A stretch of 21,671 nt of DNA from UBA6019 sp036564345. Lineage in GTDB: Bacteria > Chloroflexota > Dormibacteria > Dormibacterales > Dormibacteraceae. The position numbers were made by a program, and so were the translations under genes. The first letter of the stretch is position 1. Each line of letters starts with the position of its first letter. Below the pieces are notes generated by a model. The model worked only from the letters and a program-made list of their open reading frames with translations. It ran no database searches and was not told where the DNA came from. This document shows, one piece after another, positions 7,669 to 14,618 of this stretch. The stretch spans positions 1 to 21,671 of the forward strand of contig DATCOZ010000208.1 in NCBI GenBank assembly GCA_036564345.1, in the 5' to 3' direction.

Positions 7669-9096
7669 ATGAAGCGCCGATTTCTCACCCTGAGCCCCCT
7701 CACTGTGGCCGCTGTCCTCGCGTCGCTGCTGGGCGGTTCGGCGAGTGCAGGAGCCGCCGCCGTCCACGTTCCCGTGAACGTCGACGTCAGCCAGCGACAC
7801 CTGAATGAGTCCGAAGAAGCGATCGCCGTCAACCCTACAAACCCGAACAACATCGTCATCGTCAGCAACGTCGGGCACCGGGAAGCAGGACTGTCTGCTG
7901 GGATGTTCGAGGGTGTGAGCTTCGACGGCGGCAGGACCTGGACCAGGCGCCTCATCGGCAATAACGACAATCTGGGCGATGCCTGCTGCGATCCCAGCCT
8001 TTCCTTCGATGAGTATGGAAATCTCTTCCTCGCCTACCTCTACCAGGTCGAGAACGAGGTCCCGATCGCTCTCAGCACCGATGGCGGTTTGAACTTCAAC
8101 CTCATCGCGAACGTTGGGCAGCCTCCGAAGACGACTCCAACGAAGGCGAGCGGCGACAACCGTGGGCTGTTCCGGTACGTCGACCAGCCGACGATCACGG
8201 CGGCCAAGGGCGAGGCATGGGTCGTCTTCAACGCGGGCGGACCGATGTTCGCCACCGGCGCTCCCGTCACCGGCCTCGGACAGGTGGGAGCGTTCTTTGT
8301 GGGAGAGGTCGTACCGGGAAGCAATAACTGCACGTACGGCGATGTCGCGATTGGCCCGGTCGGGCAGGTCATGCAGGTGTGCACGCTCACCGAGAGCGGG
8401 CAGGGCGGTGGCAAGCTTTTCGTCAACGTGGATCCGGACGGCCTCGGCCCGGCCGGCTTCGGCGATCGAGTCTTCGTCGCCGAGACCCACGTCGGCGGGT
8501 TCGACTTCATCCCGGCCCAGCCCGATCGCTCCGTCGACGCCGAGCCCGGCCTGGCATGGGATCGGACCGGCGGACGCCACAGCGGGCGTGTGTACCTCGT
8601 CTACACGAAGGAACAGCAGAACGAGAGTGACAACACGGATGTCTACGTGCGCTACTCCGACGACGGCGGCGTCACCTGGAGCGCGGGAGTCCGGGTCAAC
8701 GACGACCAGACCGCGAACAGCCAGTTCCTGCCGAAGGTCTCGCTCGATCAGACCACCGGCAACCTTGCCGCCGTGTGGTACGACTCGAGGCTGGATCTCG
8801 GCGCCGGCGGTCCCGGTGACACGGACCGTATCGCCAATGACGACGCTCAGTTCTGGGGCGCCTTCAGCACCAACGGCGGCACCTCCTTCACAGCGAACAT
8901 TCAGATCAGCGCAGGGACCTCCAACTCGCGAGACTCCGGGAATGGAATCGACTATGGGGACTACTCGGGGCTGTCCTTCTTTGGCGGAATCGCCCATCCG
9001 GCGTGGTCCGACAACTCCAACAGCACGGGCGCGAACCCCGATGGTGCGCTGCACCAGCTGGACATCTATACCGCTGCCTTTCCCATCACACGGTGA
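7669..9096 (+). CDS. Exported BNR/Asp-box sialidase-fold protein
   Basis: The ATG at 7669 is chosen over the upstream in-frame GTG because AAGGAGGG lies 5 nt before it and a clean signal peptide follows (KRR, hydrophobic core, SASA cleavage near residue 27). The 475-residue product carries four Asp-boxes of the S-x-D-G-G-x-T-W type at residues 84-91, 136-143, 330-337 and 400-407, so it is a six-bladed BNR propeller. Other marks are a Cys-Cys-Asp-Pro at 106-109 and a GDYSG at 430-434. The sialidase arginine triad and the FRIP motif are not evident, so enzymatic sialidase activity should not be assumed. It has no anchor. It is divergent from, and shares motifs with, the 853-residue protein. Confidence 0.88.
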   Translation: MKRRFLTLSPLTVAAVLASLLGGSASAGAAAVHVPVNVDVSQRHLNESEEAIAVNPTNPNNIVIVSNVGHREAGLSAGMFEGVSFDGGRTWTRRLIGNNDNLGDACCDPSLSFDEYGNLFLAYLYQVENEVPIALSTDGGLNFNLIANVGQPPKTTPTKASGDNRGLFRYVDQPTITAAKGEAWVVFNAGGPMFATGAPVTGLGQVGAFFVGEVVPGSNNCTYGDVAIGPVGQVMQVCTLTESGQGGGKLFVNVDPDGLGPAGFGDRVFVAETHVGGFDFIPAQPDRSVDAEPGLAWDRTGGRHSGRVYLVYTKEQQNESDNTDVYVRYSDDGGVTWSAGVRVNDDQTANSQFLPKVSLDQTTGNLAAVWYDSRLDLGAGGPGDTDRIANDDAQFWGAFSTNGGTSFTANIQISAGTSNSRDSGNGIDYGDYSGLSFFGGIAHPAWSDNSNSTGANPDGALHQLDIYTAAFPITR

Positions 9097-9277
9097 TCGT
9101 TGTGTGCCGCGAAAGCACGTAACTGTCGTCGACTGATCCGCGCCGAGGAATCCCACCGGGGGAGGCGATGGTGGCTGCCCCGCGGGGACGGTTTCGGAGT
9201 GCTCCTGATCGTGCGGGTGCCGGCAATGTGGCACAATCCACCGGTCGCGGTTCGGCCGGGTGTGGAGAATTTCAGCC

Positions 9278-10777
9278 ATGAGCCTGAGCGTCACCGATGT
9301 CGTCGTCGACATCCCCCAGGGCCGCTTGCGCGGCGCGCTCGCCGACGGTATCGCGTCATTCAAAGGCGTCCCCTACGCCGCCGCGCCGTTCGCCGCCAAC
9401 CGCTTCCGGCCGCCGCAGCCGGCCCCTTCCTGGGAAGGGACCCGGGACGCGCTCGCGTTCGGCCCCACGGTGCCGAAGCCGCCCTATTTCCCTCCCTTCG
9501 ACGCGATCCTCCCGGAGCCGGCGATCGAGGGCGAGGACTGCCTCAACCTGAACGTCTGGACGCCCGACCCGGCGGCCACCGGGCTGCCGGCGATGGTCTG
9601 GATCCACGGCGGCGCCTTCGCCAACGGAACCGCTGCTGTGCCTAACTACGATGGCAGCCGGTTCGCGCGCGATGGCGTGGTCCTGGTCAGCATCAACTAC
9701 CGGCTCGGCGTCGACGGCTTCCTGTTCCTGGGCGACGGAGTCGCCAACCTCGGCCTGCTCGACCAGGTCGCGGCACTGGAATGGGTGCGGGACAACATCG
9801 CCGCTTTCGGGGGCGACAACGCCAATGTCACCATCTTCGGCGAGTCGGCCGGCGGCATGAGCGTGACGACGCTTCTCTCGATGCCGAGCGCCAAGGGTCT
9901 TTTCAAGCGGGTCATCGCCCAGAGCGGCGCGGGTCACCACGCTCTTTCGGCCGCGACGGCGACGAGGGTCGGCGGCTATCTCGCCGATAAGCTCGGCGTG
10001 CCGGCGGACCGCGCCGCGATCGCAGCGGTACCGGTGGCGAAAGCCTACGAAGCCCAGGTCGTGCTCAGCGCCGAGGCTTTCATGGTGCCCGACCCCGTCA
10101 AGTGGGGTGAGGTCGCCGCGAACCTGATGCCGTTCGAACCTGTGATCGACGGCGGCGTCGTGCCTGCGCTACCGATCGAGAGAATCGCCGCTGGAGCGAG
10201 CGCCGGTGTCGACCTCATGGTCGGCACGAATCGCGAGGAGCAGCGCCTCTTCATGGTGCCGAACGGCGCCATCGACCTGATCGACGAGAACATCCTGGGG
10301 ATGACCGCGGCCGCCTACCAGCTACCTGCCAACGCGATCGAGGTGTATTCGGCCGCCCGCCCGGACGCGACGCCGGGCGACCTGCTGGCGGCGATCAGCA
10401 CCGACTGGTTCTTCCGGATCCCCGCGGTCCGCCTGGCCGAGGCCCACTCCGACAACGGCGGATCCACCCACGTCTACGAGCTGGCCTGGCGATCGCCCCT
10501 ATACGGCGGCCGGCTCGGCGCCTGCCACGCGCTCGAGATCGGGTTCGCCTTCGACACCCTGGACGCCGAGTGGACCGACAGGCTCGCAGGCCCCAACCCT
10601 CCCCAGTCCATCGCAGATGAGATGCATCGCGCCTGGGTGGCCTTCGCCCGGACCGGCGACCCGGGATGGGAGACGTACGACGCCGGCCGGAGGGCCGTGA
10701 TGCGCTTCGACGTGACCTCGGGTGTCGTGAATGACCCCGACGGCGAGGAGCGGCGTTTATGGGAAGGCATCCGCTAA
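9278..10777 (+). CDS. Type B carboxylesterase / para-nitrobenzyl-esterase family hydrolase
   Basis: A 499-residue alpha/beta-hydrolase. I take the ATG at 9278, with GGAG about 11 nt upstream; an in-frame GTG 18 nt earlier is less likely. Family marks in order: QGRLRG (14-19), FKGVPYA (28-34), EDCLNLNVWTP (86-96), the oxyanion-hole HGGAF (110-114), the nucleophile elbow GESAGG with Ser190, the acid at GTNREEQRLF (Glu320 or Glu321), and the catalytic His417 in GACHALEIGFAF. The length is usual for the family (about 500). No signal peptide, so cytoplasmic. It hydrolyses carboxylic esters; the true substrate is unknown. It is followed 58 bp later by the DUF3048 lipoprotein on the same strand, which seems to have its own promoter. 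Confidence 0.95.
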   Translation: MSLSVTDVVVDIPQGRLRGALADGIASFKGVPYAAAPFAANRFRPPQPAPSWEGTRDALAFGPTVPKPPYFPPFDAILPEPAIEGEDCLNLNVWTPDPAATGLPAMVWIHGGAFANGTAAVPNYDGSRFARDGVVLVSINYRLGVDGFLFLGDGVANLGLLDQVAALEWVRDNIAAFGGDNANVTIFGESAGGMSVTTLLSMPSAKGLFKRVIAQSGAGHHALSAATATRVGGYLADKLGVPADRAAIAAVPVAKAYEAQVVLSAEAFMVPDPVKWGEVAANLMPFEPVIDGGVVPALPIERIAAGASAGVDLMVGTNREEQRLFMVPNGAIDLIDENILGMTAAAYQLPANAIEVYSAARPDATPGDLLAAISTDWFFRIPAVRLAEAHSDNGGSTHVYELAWRSPLYGGRLGACHALEIGFAFDTLDAEWTDRLAGPNPPQSIADEMHRAWVAFARTGDPGWETYDAGRRAVMRFDVTSGVVNDPDGEERRLWEGIR

Positions 10778-10822
10778 CCGGAACAGAGCCTCCGCGAAGA
10801 TACCTGGAGACAGGGAATCTTA

Positions 10823-10828
10823 TAGCCT
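10823..10828 (+). promoter_or_regulatory. -10 element (TAGCCT) of a probable leaderless promoter
   Basis: TAGCCT matches the TAnnnT -10 pattern and ends 7 bp before the A of the ATG at 10836. That spacing places transcription start on or next to the start codon. No Shine-Dalgarno lies within 15 nt of the ATG. No good -35 is seen, as is common for such promoters in actinobacteria-like genomes. Confidence 0.5.
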
Positions 10829-10835
10829 AGGTGTA

Positions 10836-11789
10836 ATGTCCGCCCGCGGCGCGCTGGCCGTCGTCATCAGCTTGCTCGCGCTGGGGGCTTGCGGCAACCC
10901 GGCCCCCAAGCCGGCCGCGACCCCGACGCCGGGTCGCCAGGCGCCTGCGCTGGTCCAGGTTGAGAACGCCTCGGATTCGCGGCCGCACTCCGGTCTGCAG
11001 AAGGCGGACATCGTGTACGAGTACCTGACCGAGGGCGGCATCACCCGTTTCACCGTGATCTACCTGAAGCCGGCGGGCAGCGAGAAGATCGGACCCGTCC
11101 GGAGCGCCCGGCTGGTCTCCCTTCGCCTCGTCACGTCGTACCAGGGCGTCCTCTTCTACTCGGGCGCCAGCGACCATGTGCTGGGTGTCATCAACGGGAC
11201 CCACGTGCCGGCGCTGGACGAGAACTCGGACGGCGGCAGGTACATGAGCCGCGACCCCGCCAGGCAGGCGCCGCACAACCTCTACACGAGCGGGGACCAG
11301 CTGAAGGCCGGCCTCGACAGGGTGAAGGCCAAGGTGACCTACCAGCTGCCAGCGGCCGGGGAGCCGGCCGGCCAGGGCGACCCCGTCCAGGGCATCAGCT
11401 TCGACCAGACCTTCGCCCACCCTGTGAAGTACGCCTACTCGGCCGCCGACAAGACCTACACCTACACGACGGACACCGGAGCCGAGACCGACCAGGCCAA
11501 CGGCAACCAGCCGCTCAAGATCACCAACGTGGTCCTCCTCCAGGTGGCCCACCACGCCGCCGGCTACACCGAGGACGTGCGCGGTGAGCAGGGCATCGAC
11601 TTCGACCTCCAGGGCACCGGCCCGGCCGATGTCTACACGCGGGGCAAGCATTTCACGGCGAGTTGGGATCTCTCCACGCCGGACCACCCACTGCGCCTGG
11701 TCGGCGCCGATGGCAAGGACCTCGCCCTGCCCGCGGGTTTGACCTGGATCAACCTGGTCGACCCCGGCACCAAGCCGGCTACTTCCTGA
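10836..11789 (+). CDS. DUF3048 (YerB-like) lipoprotein
   Basis: A 317-residue protein from the ATG at 10836. The open frame extends 35 codons upstream, but that part is not protein-like. The N-terminus is a lipoprotein signal: SARG, a hydrophobic run, and the lipobox LGAC with Cys19, followed by a proline-rich spacer (to about 36). DUF3048 is recognised from ENASDSRPHSGLQKADIVYE (residues 43-62), EGGITRF (66-72) and GPVRSAR (86-92); the second half (about 190-310) fits the DUF3048 C-terminal domain. YerB-type proteins are envelope lipoproteins of unknown biochemical role. It is convergent with the iron-sulfur gene at 11804, separated by only 14 bp with a palindrome. Confidence 0.92.
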   Translation: MSARGALAVVISLLALGACGNPAPKPAATPTPGRQAPALVQVENASDSRPHSGLQKADIVYEYLTEGGITRFTVIYLKPAGSEKIGPVRSARLVSLRLVTSYQGVLFYSGASDHVLGVINGTHVPALDENSDGGRYMSRDPARQAPHNLYTSGDQLKAGLDRVKAKVTYQLPAAGEPAGQGDPVQGISFDQTFAHPVKYAYSAADKTYTYTTDTGAETDQANGNQPLKITNVVLLQVAHHAAGYTEDVRGEQGIDFDLQGTGPADVYTRGKHFTASWDLSTPDHPLRLVGADGKDLALPAGLTWINLVDPGTKPATS

Positions 11790-11795
11790 ATCGCT

Positions 11796-11811
11796 TGAGC
11801 TGATCAGCTCA
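11796..11811. terminator. Perfect 16-bp palindrome between convergent genes, possible bidirectional terminator
   Basis: TGAGCTGATCAGCTCA folds as a 6-bp stem with a GATC loop on either strand. It lies 7 bp past the DUF3048 stop and contains the stop codon of the iron-sulfur gene. No U-tract follows on either side, so termination is only possible rather than shown. Confidence 0.4.
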
Positions 11812-12304
11812 GCCCGCGCGGATCCTCAGCTTTGCTAATCGGAGCGTCCAGGCGAGGTCGAACCGGGCTGAGATGGATTCGGTAGGGATGACCTGGCGCG
11901 CGAAAGCCGACGGCGAGGTGCTGGTTGTCGCAGAACGGCTTGTGCTGCGACTGGCCGCAGCGGCACAGGGTGGCGCGAGGCAGGGTCTCGACGCTGCCGT
12001 CCTCCCGCCTGACCTCGATCTTGCCGCTCACCATGAGGGGCCCATCGCGAATCGGCGTGACCGTGGTCGGCCCAATGGACTCCTCCTCCGGCCCGCCATC
12101 CAGCCGGCGGTAAAGCAGTGCGCCGCTCGGGCAACGGCGCACGATGTCGGCCACCTCGTCTGCGCCGGCGAGATCCTGCGCAACCCACGGTCGCCGTTTG
12201 AGCTGGAAGACTTGCGGCTGCCCGCGAAGGCACTCGCCGATGTGGACGCAGATGTCGAGGTCGAAGCTGACCTCGATATCTCGCCCGCGATAGACCTTGC
12301 GCAT
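11804..12304 (-). CDS. Two-domain iron-sulfur protein: Fer4_19 monocluster + CDGSH
   Basis: A 166-residue protein, ATG at 12304. Residues 1-67 are a divergent ferredoxin-like (Fer4_19) domain: Cys19, Cys25 in CVHIGECL, and Cys58 in CPSGALLY, i.e. three Cys rather than four. Residues 80-137 are a CDGSH (mitoNEET-type) domain with LCRCG…KPFCDNQH, giving Cys114, Cys116, Cys125 and His129, the 3Cys-1His ligand set for a 2Fe-2S cluster. The order is that of known two-domain (4Fe-4S)/CDGSH proteins. A cytoplasmic electron-transfer or cluster-transfer role is likely; the partner is unknown. It stands alone and is convergent with the lipoprotein gene. Confidence 0.93.
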   Translation of the reverse strand: MRKVYRGRDIEVSFDLDICVHIGECLRGQPQVFQLKRRPWVAQDLAGADEVADIVRRCPSGALLYRRLDGGPEEESIGPTTVTPIRDGPLMVSGKIEVRREDGSVETLPRATLCRCGQSQHKPFCDNQHLAVGFRAPGHPYRIHLSPVRPRLDAPISKAEDPRGLS

Positions 12305-12400
12305 TCCCGTTCACGATACGTCGGCCTGGTGGATCTTTCCTAAGCTGGGCGTCACGTCCCGGCATGGCTGGGCCGCGCGCTGAGGACCTGAAGAGAACAG

Positions 12401-12431
12401 TTGAGGTGTGCGTCGATGACCCCGCTATAAG
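12401..12431 (+). promoter_or_regulatory. Candidate promoter for the VOC gene
   Basis: TTGAGG (12401-12406) and TATAAG (12426-12431) are separated by 19 bp, a little longer than ideal. The -10 is bracketed by a 5-bp inverted repeat, ACCCC (12419-12423) and GGGGT (12433-12437). The start codon lies 60 bp downstream. Confidence 0.35.
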
Positions 12432-12490
12432 AGGGGTACCACGGTTAGTGATTCAGTCCAGTTTCGCAACTGAAAAAGGGAGGGTTCGGA

Positions 12491-12847
12491 ATGGTCACTG
12501 GTGCTCACGTGGTGATTTTCAGCCACGACGCCGAGGCCGATCGGGCGTTCTTCAAGGATGTGCTCGGTCTTCCCTTCGTCAGCGCCGGTGGTGGCTGGCC
12601 GATCTTCGCGCTTCCGCCCGCGGAAGTAGCCGTGCATCCCGATGAGCGCGGAGGCCGGCACGAGCTCTACCTTCTCTGCGCCGACATTGACACGGCGGTT
12701 GCGGAGCTCGAGAGCATGGGGATCAAAGTCGAGCGCCCATTGGAAGACGCACGGTGGGGACGGATGGCTACGCTCCGGCTGCCCAGCGGCGGCGAGCTCA
12801 GGATGTACCAGCCGAAGCACCCGCTCGCGTTCGATCGGCAGGGTTAA
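12491..12847 (+). CDS. VOC-superfamily (glyoxalase/bleomycin-resistance/dioxygenase fold) protein
   Basis: A 118-residue single VOC module. The ATG at 12491 follows AAGGGAGGG with good spacing. Two beta-alpha-beta-beta-beta halves can be traced: HVVIFSHDAEADRAFFKDVL (6-25) and ELYLLCADIDTAVAELESMG (58-77). Likely metal ligands are His6, the His57/Glu58 region and Glu102 in GGELRMYQP. The family includes glyoxalases, dioxygenases and antibiotic-binding proteins; sequence does not choose between them. Its last 4 bp overlap the end of the convergent PLP-enzyme gene. Confidence 0.9.
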   Translation: MVTGAHVVIFSHDAEADRAFFKDVLGLPFVSAGGGWPIFALPPAEVAVHPDERGGRHELYLLCADIDTAVAELESMGIKVERPLEDARWGRMATLRLPSGGELRMYQPKHPLAFDRQG

Positions 12848-14022
12848 TTCCGGAGGAATGCCTCCAGCTGGTTCAGCGCTCGGTCGACCTCCTCGCGGGT
12901 GTTGAAGAACCCGCACGAGATTCGGAGAGCTTGGTTGTCCGGGATGGAGCGGATCGCGACGCCGGCCGCTGCCATGGCTTCGACCGCCTTGGCGACGTCG
13001 ACATCGGGGAGGCGGAAGGCGACCAGCCCCGAGAGCGGCTCCTGGTTCGGGGTCAGCACGCTCACCCCGGGCAGCTCCCCGACCCGCTCCAGGCAATAGC
13101 CGGCAAGCTCGGCGCTGGCCGCGAAGGTGGCCTCGCCAAGGGCGGTTCGCCATTCGACCGATGCCCTCAGGCCGTAGATGCCGGGACGGTAGACGCTGCT
13201 GACCTCGAAGCGCTGGGCGCCTGGGACCAACTCGAAAGCCTCGGTGTCGTTGGGCCGGTAGCTCTCATCGTGCTTGAACCCGAAGCCGCCGACGTAGGCG
13301 GGCGTGAAGCGGTCCAGCCGATCAGCGCGGACGAAGATGCCGCCCGTCCCCTCGGGGCCGCAGAGCCATTTCTGGCCGGAAAAGGCGTAGAAGTCAGCGC
13401 CATCGGCGCGCATGTCGACCGGGATCGAGCCCACCGACTGCGCGCCGTCGACGAGGACCAATGCCCCGGCCGCATGGGCCAGCTCGACGATCTCGCGGAG
13501 CGGAAGGACGGCGCCGGTGCCCCAGGTGACGTGTGAGATCACGACCAGCTTGGTGCCGGGGCGGATGGCCTTCGCCATCGCTTCGAGCGTCTCCGCGCGG
13601 CCACCCCGGCCGATCTCGGCGAACTCGACCTCGACGCCGAATCGCTGGTGGAGCAGGTAGAGGGGCAGCAGAGCCCCGGGATGCTCGAGGGTGGTGGTGA
13701 CGACCCGGTCGCCGCGCTGCCAAGGGAGGCCCCAGACCCCGATGTTCATGCCTTCCGTGGTGTTGTGCGAGACGGCGATCTCCTCTGGCTCTGCGCCAAC
13801 GAAGACGGCGAGGGCGGCGCGGAGCTCGGTCAACCGGTCGAAGAGGTTCTGGAAGCCGTCGTCACTGATGCGGCCCGTCTCAGCCTCCGCCTTCGCCGCC
13901 TCGGCCATGGCGTCGATGGTGGGCGTGGGCAGCGGCCCGGCGGTGCCGGTGTTGAGGTAGGCCAGCCGCCGGGTCACGGGGAGGCTACTGCGAACGGTGT
14001 CGACGTCGAGCTTCGCGATCAT
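12844..14022 (-). CDS. Class-V aminotransferase-fold PLP enzyme (cysteine desulfurase/selenocysteine lyase-like)
   Basis: A fold-type I PLP enzyme of 392 residues from the ATG at 14022; an in-frame TTG at 14037 would add five residues. GAGGAG directly abuts the ATG, which is too close to be ideal, while the TTG lacks a ribosome site, so the start is uncertain. Visible motifs (ATG numbering): LNTGTAGPLP near 24-33, SHNTTEG (85-91), LEHP with the ring-stacking His114, VDGAQS with the PLP-N1 Asp192, and the Schiff-base Lys218 in SGQKWLCGPEG. The family contains cysteine desulfurases, isopenicillin-N epimerase-like and kynureninase-like enzymes. A desulfurase active-site Cys loop is not clear, so the substrate is open. 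It is convergent with the VOC gene. Confidence 0.93.
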   Translation of the reverse strand: MIAKLDVDTVRSSLPVTRRLAYLNTGTAGPLPTPTIDAMAEAAKAEAETGRISDDGFQNLFDRLTELRAALAVFVGAEPEEIAVSHNTTEGMNIGVWGLPWQRGDRVVTTTLEHPGALLPLYLLHQRFGVEVEFAEIGRGGRAETLEAMAKAIRPGTKLVVISHVTWGTGAVLPLREIVELAHAAGALVLVDGAQSVGSIPVDMRADGADFYAFSGQKWLCGPEGTGGIFVRADRLDRFTPAYVGGFGFKHDESYRPNDTEAFELVPGAQRFEVSSVYRPGIYGLRASVEWRTALGEATFAASAELAGYCLERVGELPGVSVLTPNQEPLSGLVAFRLPDVDVAKAVEAMAAAGVAIRSIPDNQALRISCGFFNTREEVDRALNQLEAFLRN

Positions 14023-14098
14023 CTCCTCAGCTCGCAACGATAGCGCCGAAGCAGTTCCACCTCGGGAGCTTTACGAGGACCTACGACGCCTGCCCGTT

Positions 14099-14206
14099 CT
14101 AAGAAAGGTCCTCTTTTTTGCCTGCGACGCCGACCACCACAAAGATCAGGCACACCAAGACGAGCGGCGCAATCAAGCCGAGCCAGAAGATCAAGTTCGT
14201 TGACAC
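14099..14206 (-). CDS. Candidate 35-residue single-span membrane microprotein
   Basis: A GTG at 14206 opens a 35-codon frame ending with TAG at 14099-14101. The product starts VSTNLIFWLGLIAP, continues as an uninterrupted hydrophobic stretch to about residue 28, and ends with the polar GKKEDLS. That is an ordinary single transmembrane helix with a charged tail. An in-frame TAA occurs eight codons upstream. No Shine-Dalgarno is seen, which weakens the call. It lies 35 bp after, and on the same strand as, the 72-residue membrane protein, so the two may be cotranscribed. Function unknown. Confidence 0.4.
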   Translation of the reverse strand: MSTNLIFWLGLIAPLVLVCLIFVVVGVAGKKEDLS

Positions 14207-14241
14207 AATCAGGATTAGACGAATATCTTACATCATTGCTA

Positions 14242-14460
14242 TCAATTGCGCCCCGGGTCCTTCCGGCTGTAAATCACGGCCTCCATGGCGATGCCAAACA
14301 GGGCAACCGCCCCGATGAACACCGCGGCCAGCCCTTTGCCGCCGGTCCACGCCAGCGGGACGGCGAACATCAGGGCGAACCCGTAAACGACACCACGCAA
14401 TGAAGCGCCAAGCCGCAGGACGCCAGTCTGAAGCCAGGAAGCGGTCGCAGATGTGCGCAT
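14242..14460 (-). CDS. Small two-span membrane protein, hypothetical
   Basis: I take the ATG at 14460 with AGAGGT about 7 nt upstream; a longer frame to 14523 has a non-membrane, arginine/serine-rich head that looks non-coding. The 72-residue product has two hydrophobic segments, about residues 25-38 (VVYGFALMFAVPLAW) and 43-60 (GLAAVFIGAVALFGIAM), and a basic tail ending KDPGRN. No family recognised. Its neighbour downstream is the 35-residue microprotein. Confidence 0.5.
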   Translation of the reverse strand: MRTSATASWLQTGVLRLGASLRGVVYGFALMFAVPLAWTGGKGLAAVFIGAVALFGIAMEAVIYSRKDPGRN

Positions 14461-14540
14461 GGGGGTACCTCTGCTACTGGAGAAAGCCCTCTCGTCAAAA
14501 GACGAACGCCCACCCCGGTTCAATTGGTCGCCCCGAGATG

Positions 14541-14559
14541 GGGGGGCAACGTGCCCCCC
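14541..14559 (-). terminator. GC-rich hairpin downstream of amidase gene
   Basis: GGGGGGC, loop AACGT, then GCCCCCC: a perfect 7-bp all-GC stem about 60 bp beyond the amidase stop. A second stem, CGCGGC…GCCGCG (14584-14600), lies in between. Neither is followed by a U-run in the leftward direction, so any termination is not of the classical intrinsic kind. Confidence 0.45.
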
Positions 14560-14618
14560 ACCTCAATCTGAGAGCTGGTCCGTCGCGGCGGCAGGCCGCG
14601 GGCCACTCAGAGACTTGG

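Larger units (their letters stand above)
14023..14618. other. Long gap between PLP-enzyme and amidase genes: two candidate microprotein genes and two hairpins
   Basis: About 600 bp with no long gene. I see two small leftward frames encoding membrane segments (14242-14460 and 14099-14206) and two GC-rich hairpins (14541-14559 and 14584-14600) between them and the amidase stop. The part 14023-14098 shows nothing. Confidence 0.6.

Noticed and set aside
7612..9096. Calling the BNR protein a true sialidase
   Set aside because: Asp-boxes only show the fold; the FRIP motif and arginine triad of active sialidases are not evident.
7645..9363. 572-codon open frame on the minus strand opposite the sialidase-fold gene
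   Set aside because: It is antisense to a clear exported Asp-box protein, has no recognisable domain and is rich in Val/Arg/Asp runs typical of GC-driven shadow frames.
12425..13153. 242-codon minus-strand frame covering the VOC gene and the end of the PLP-enzyme gene
   Set aside because: Out of frame with the PLP enzyme and antisense to the VOC gene, which has a strong ribosome site; no domain seen.
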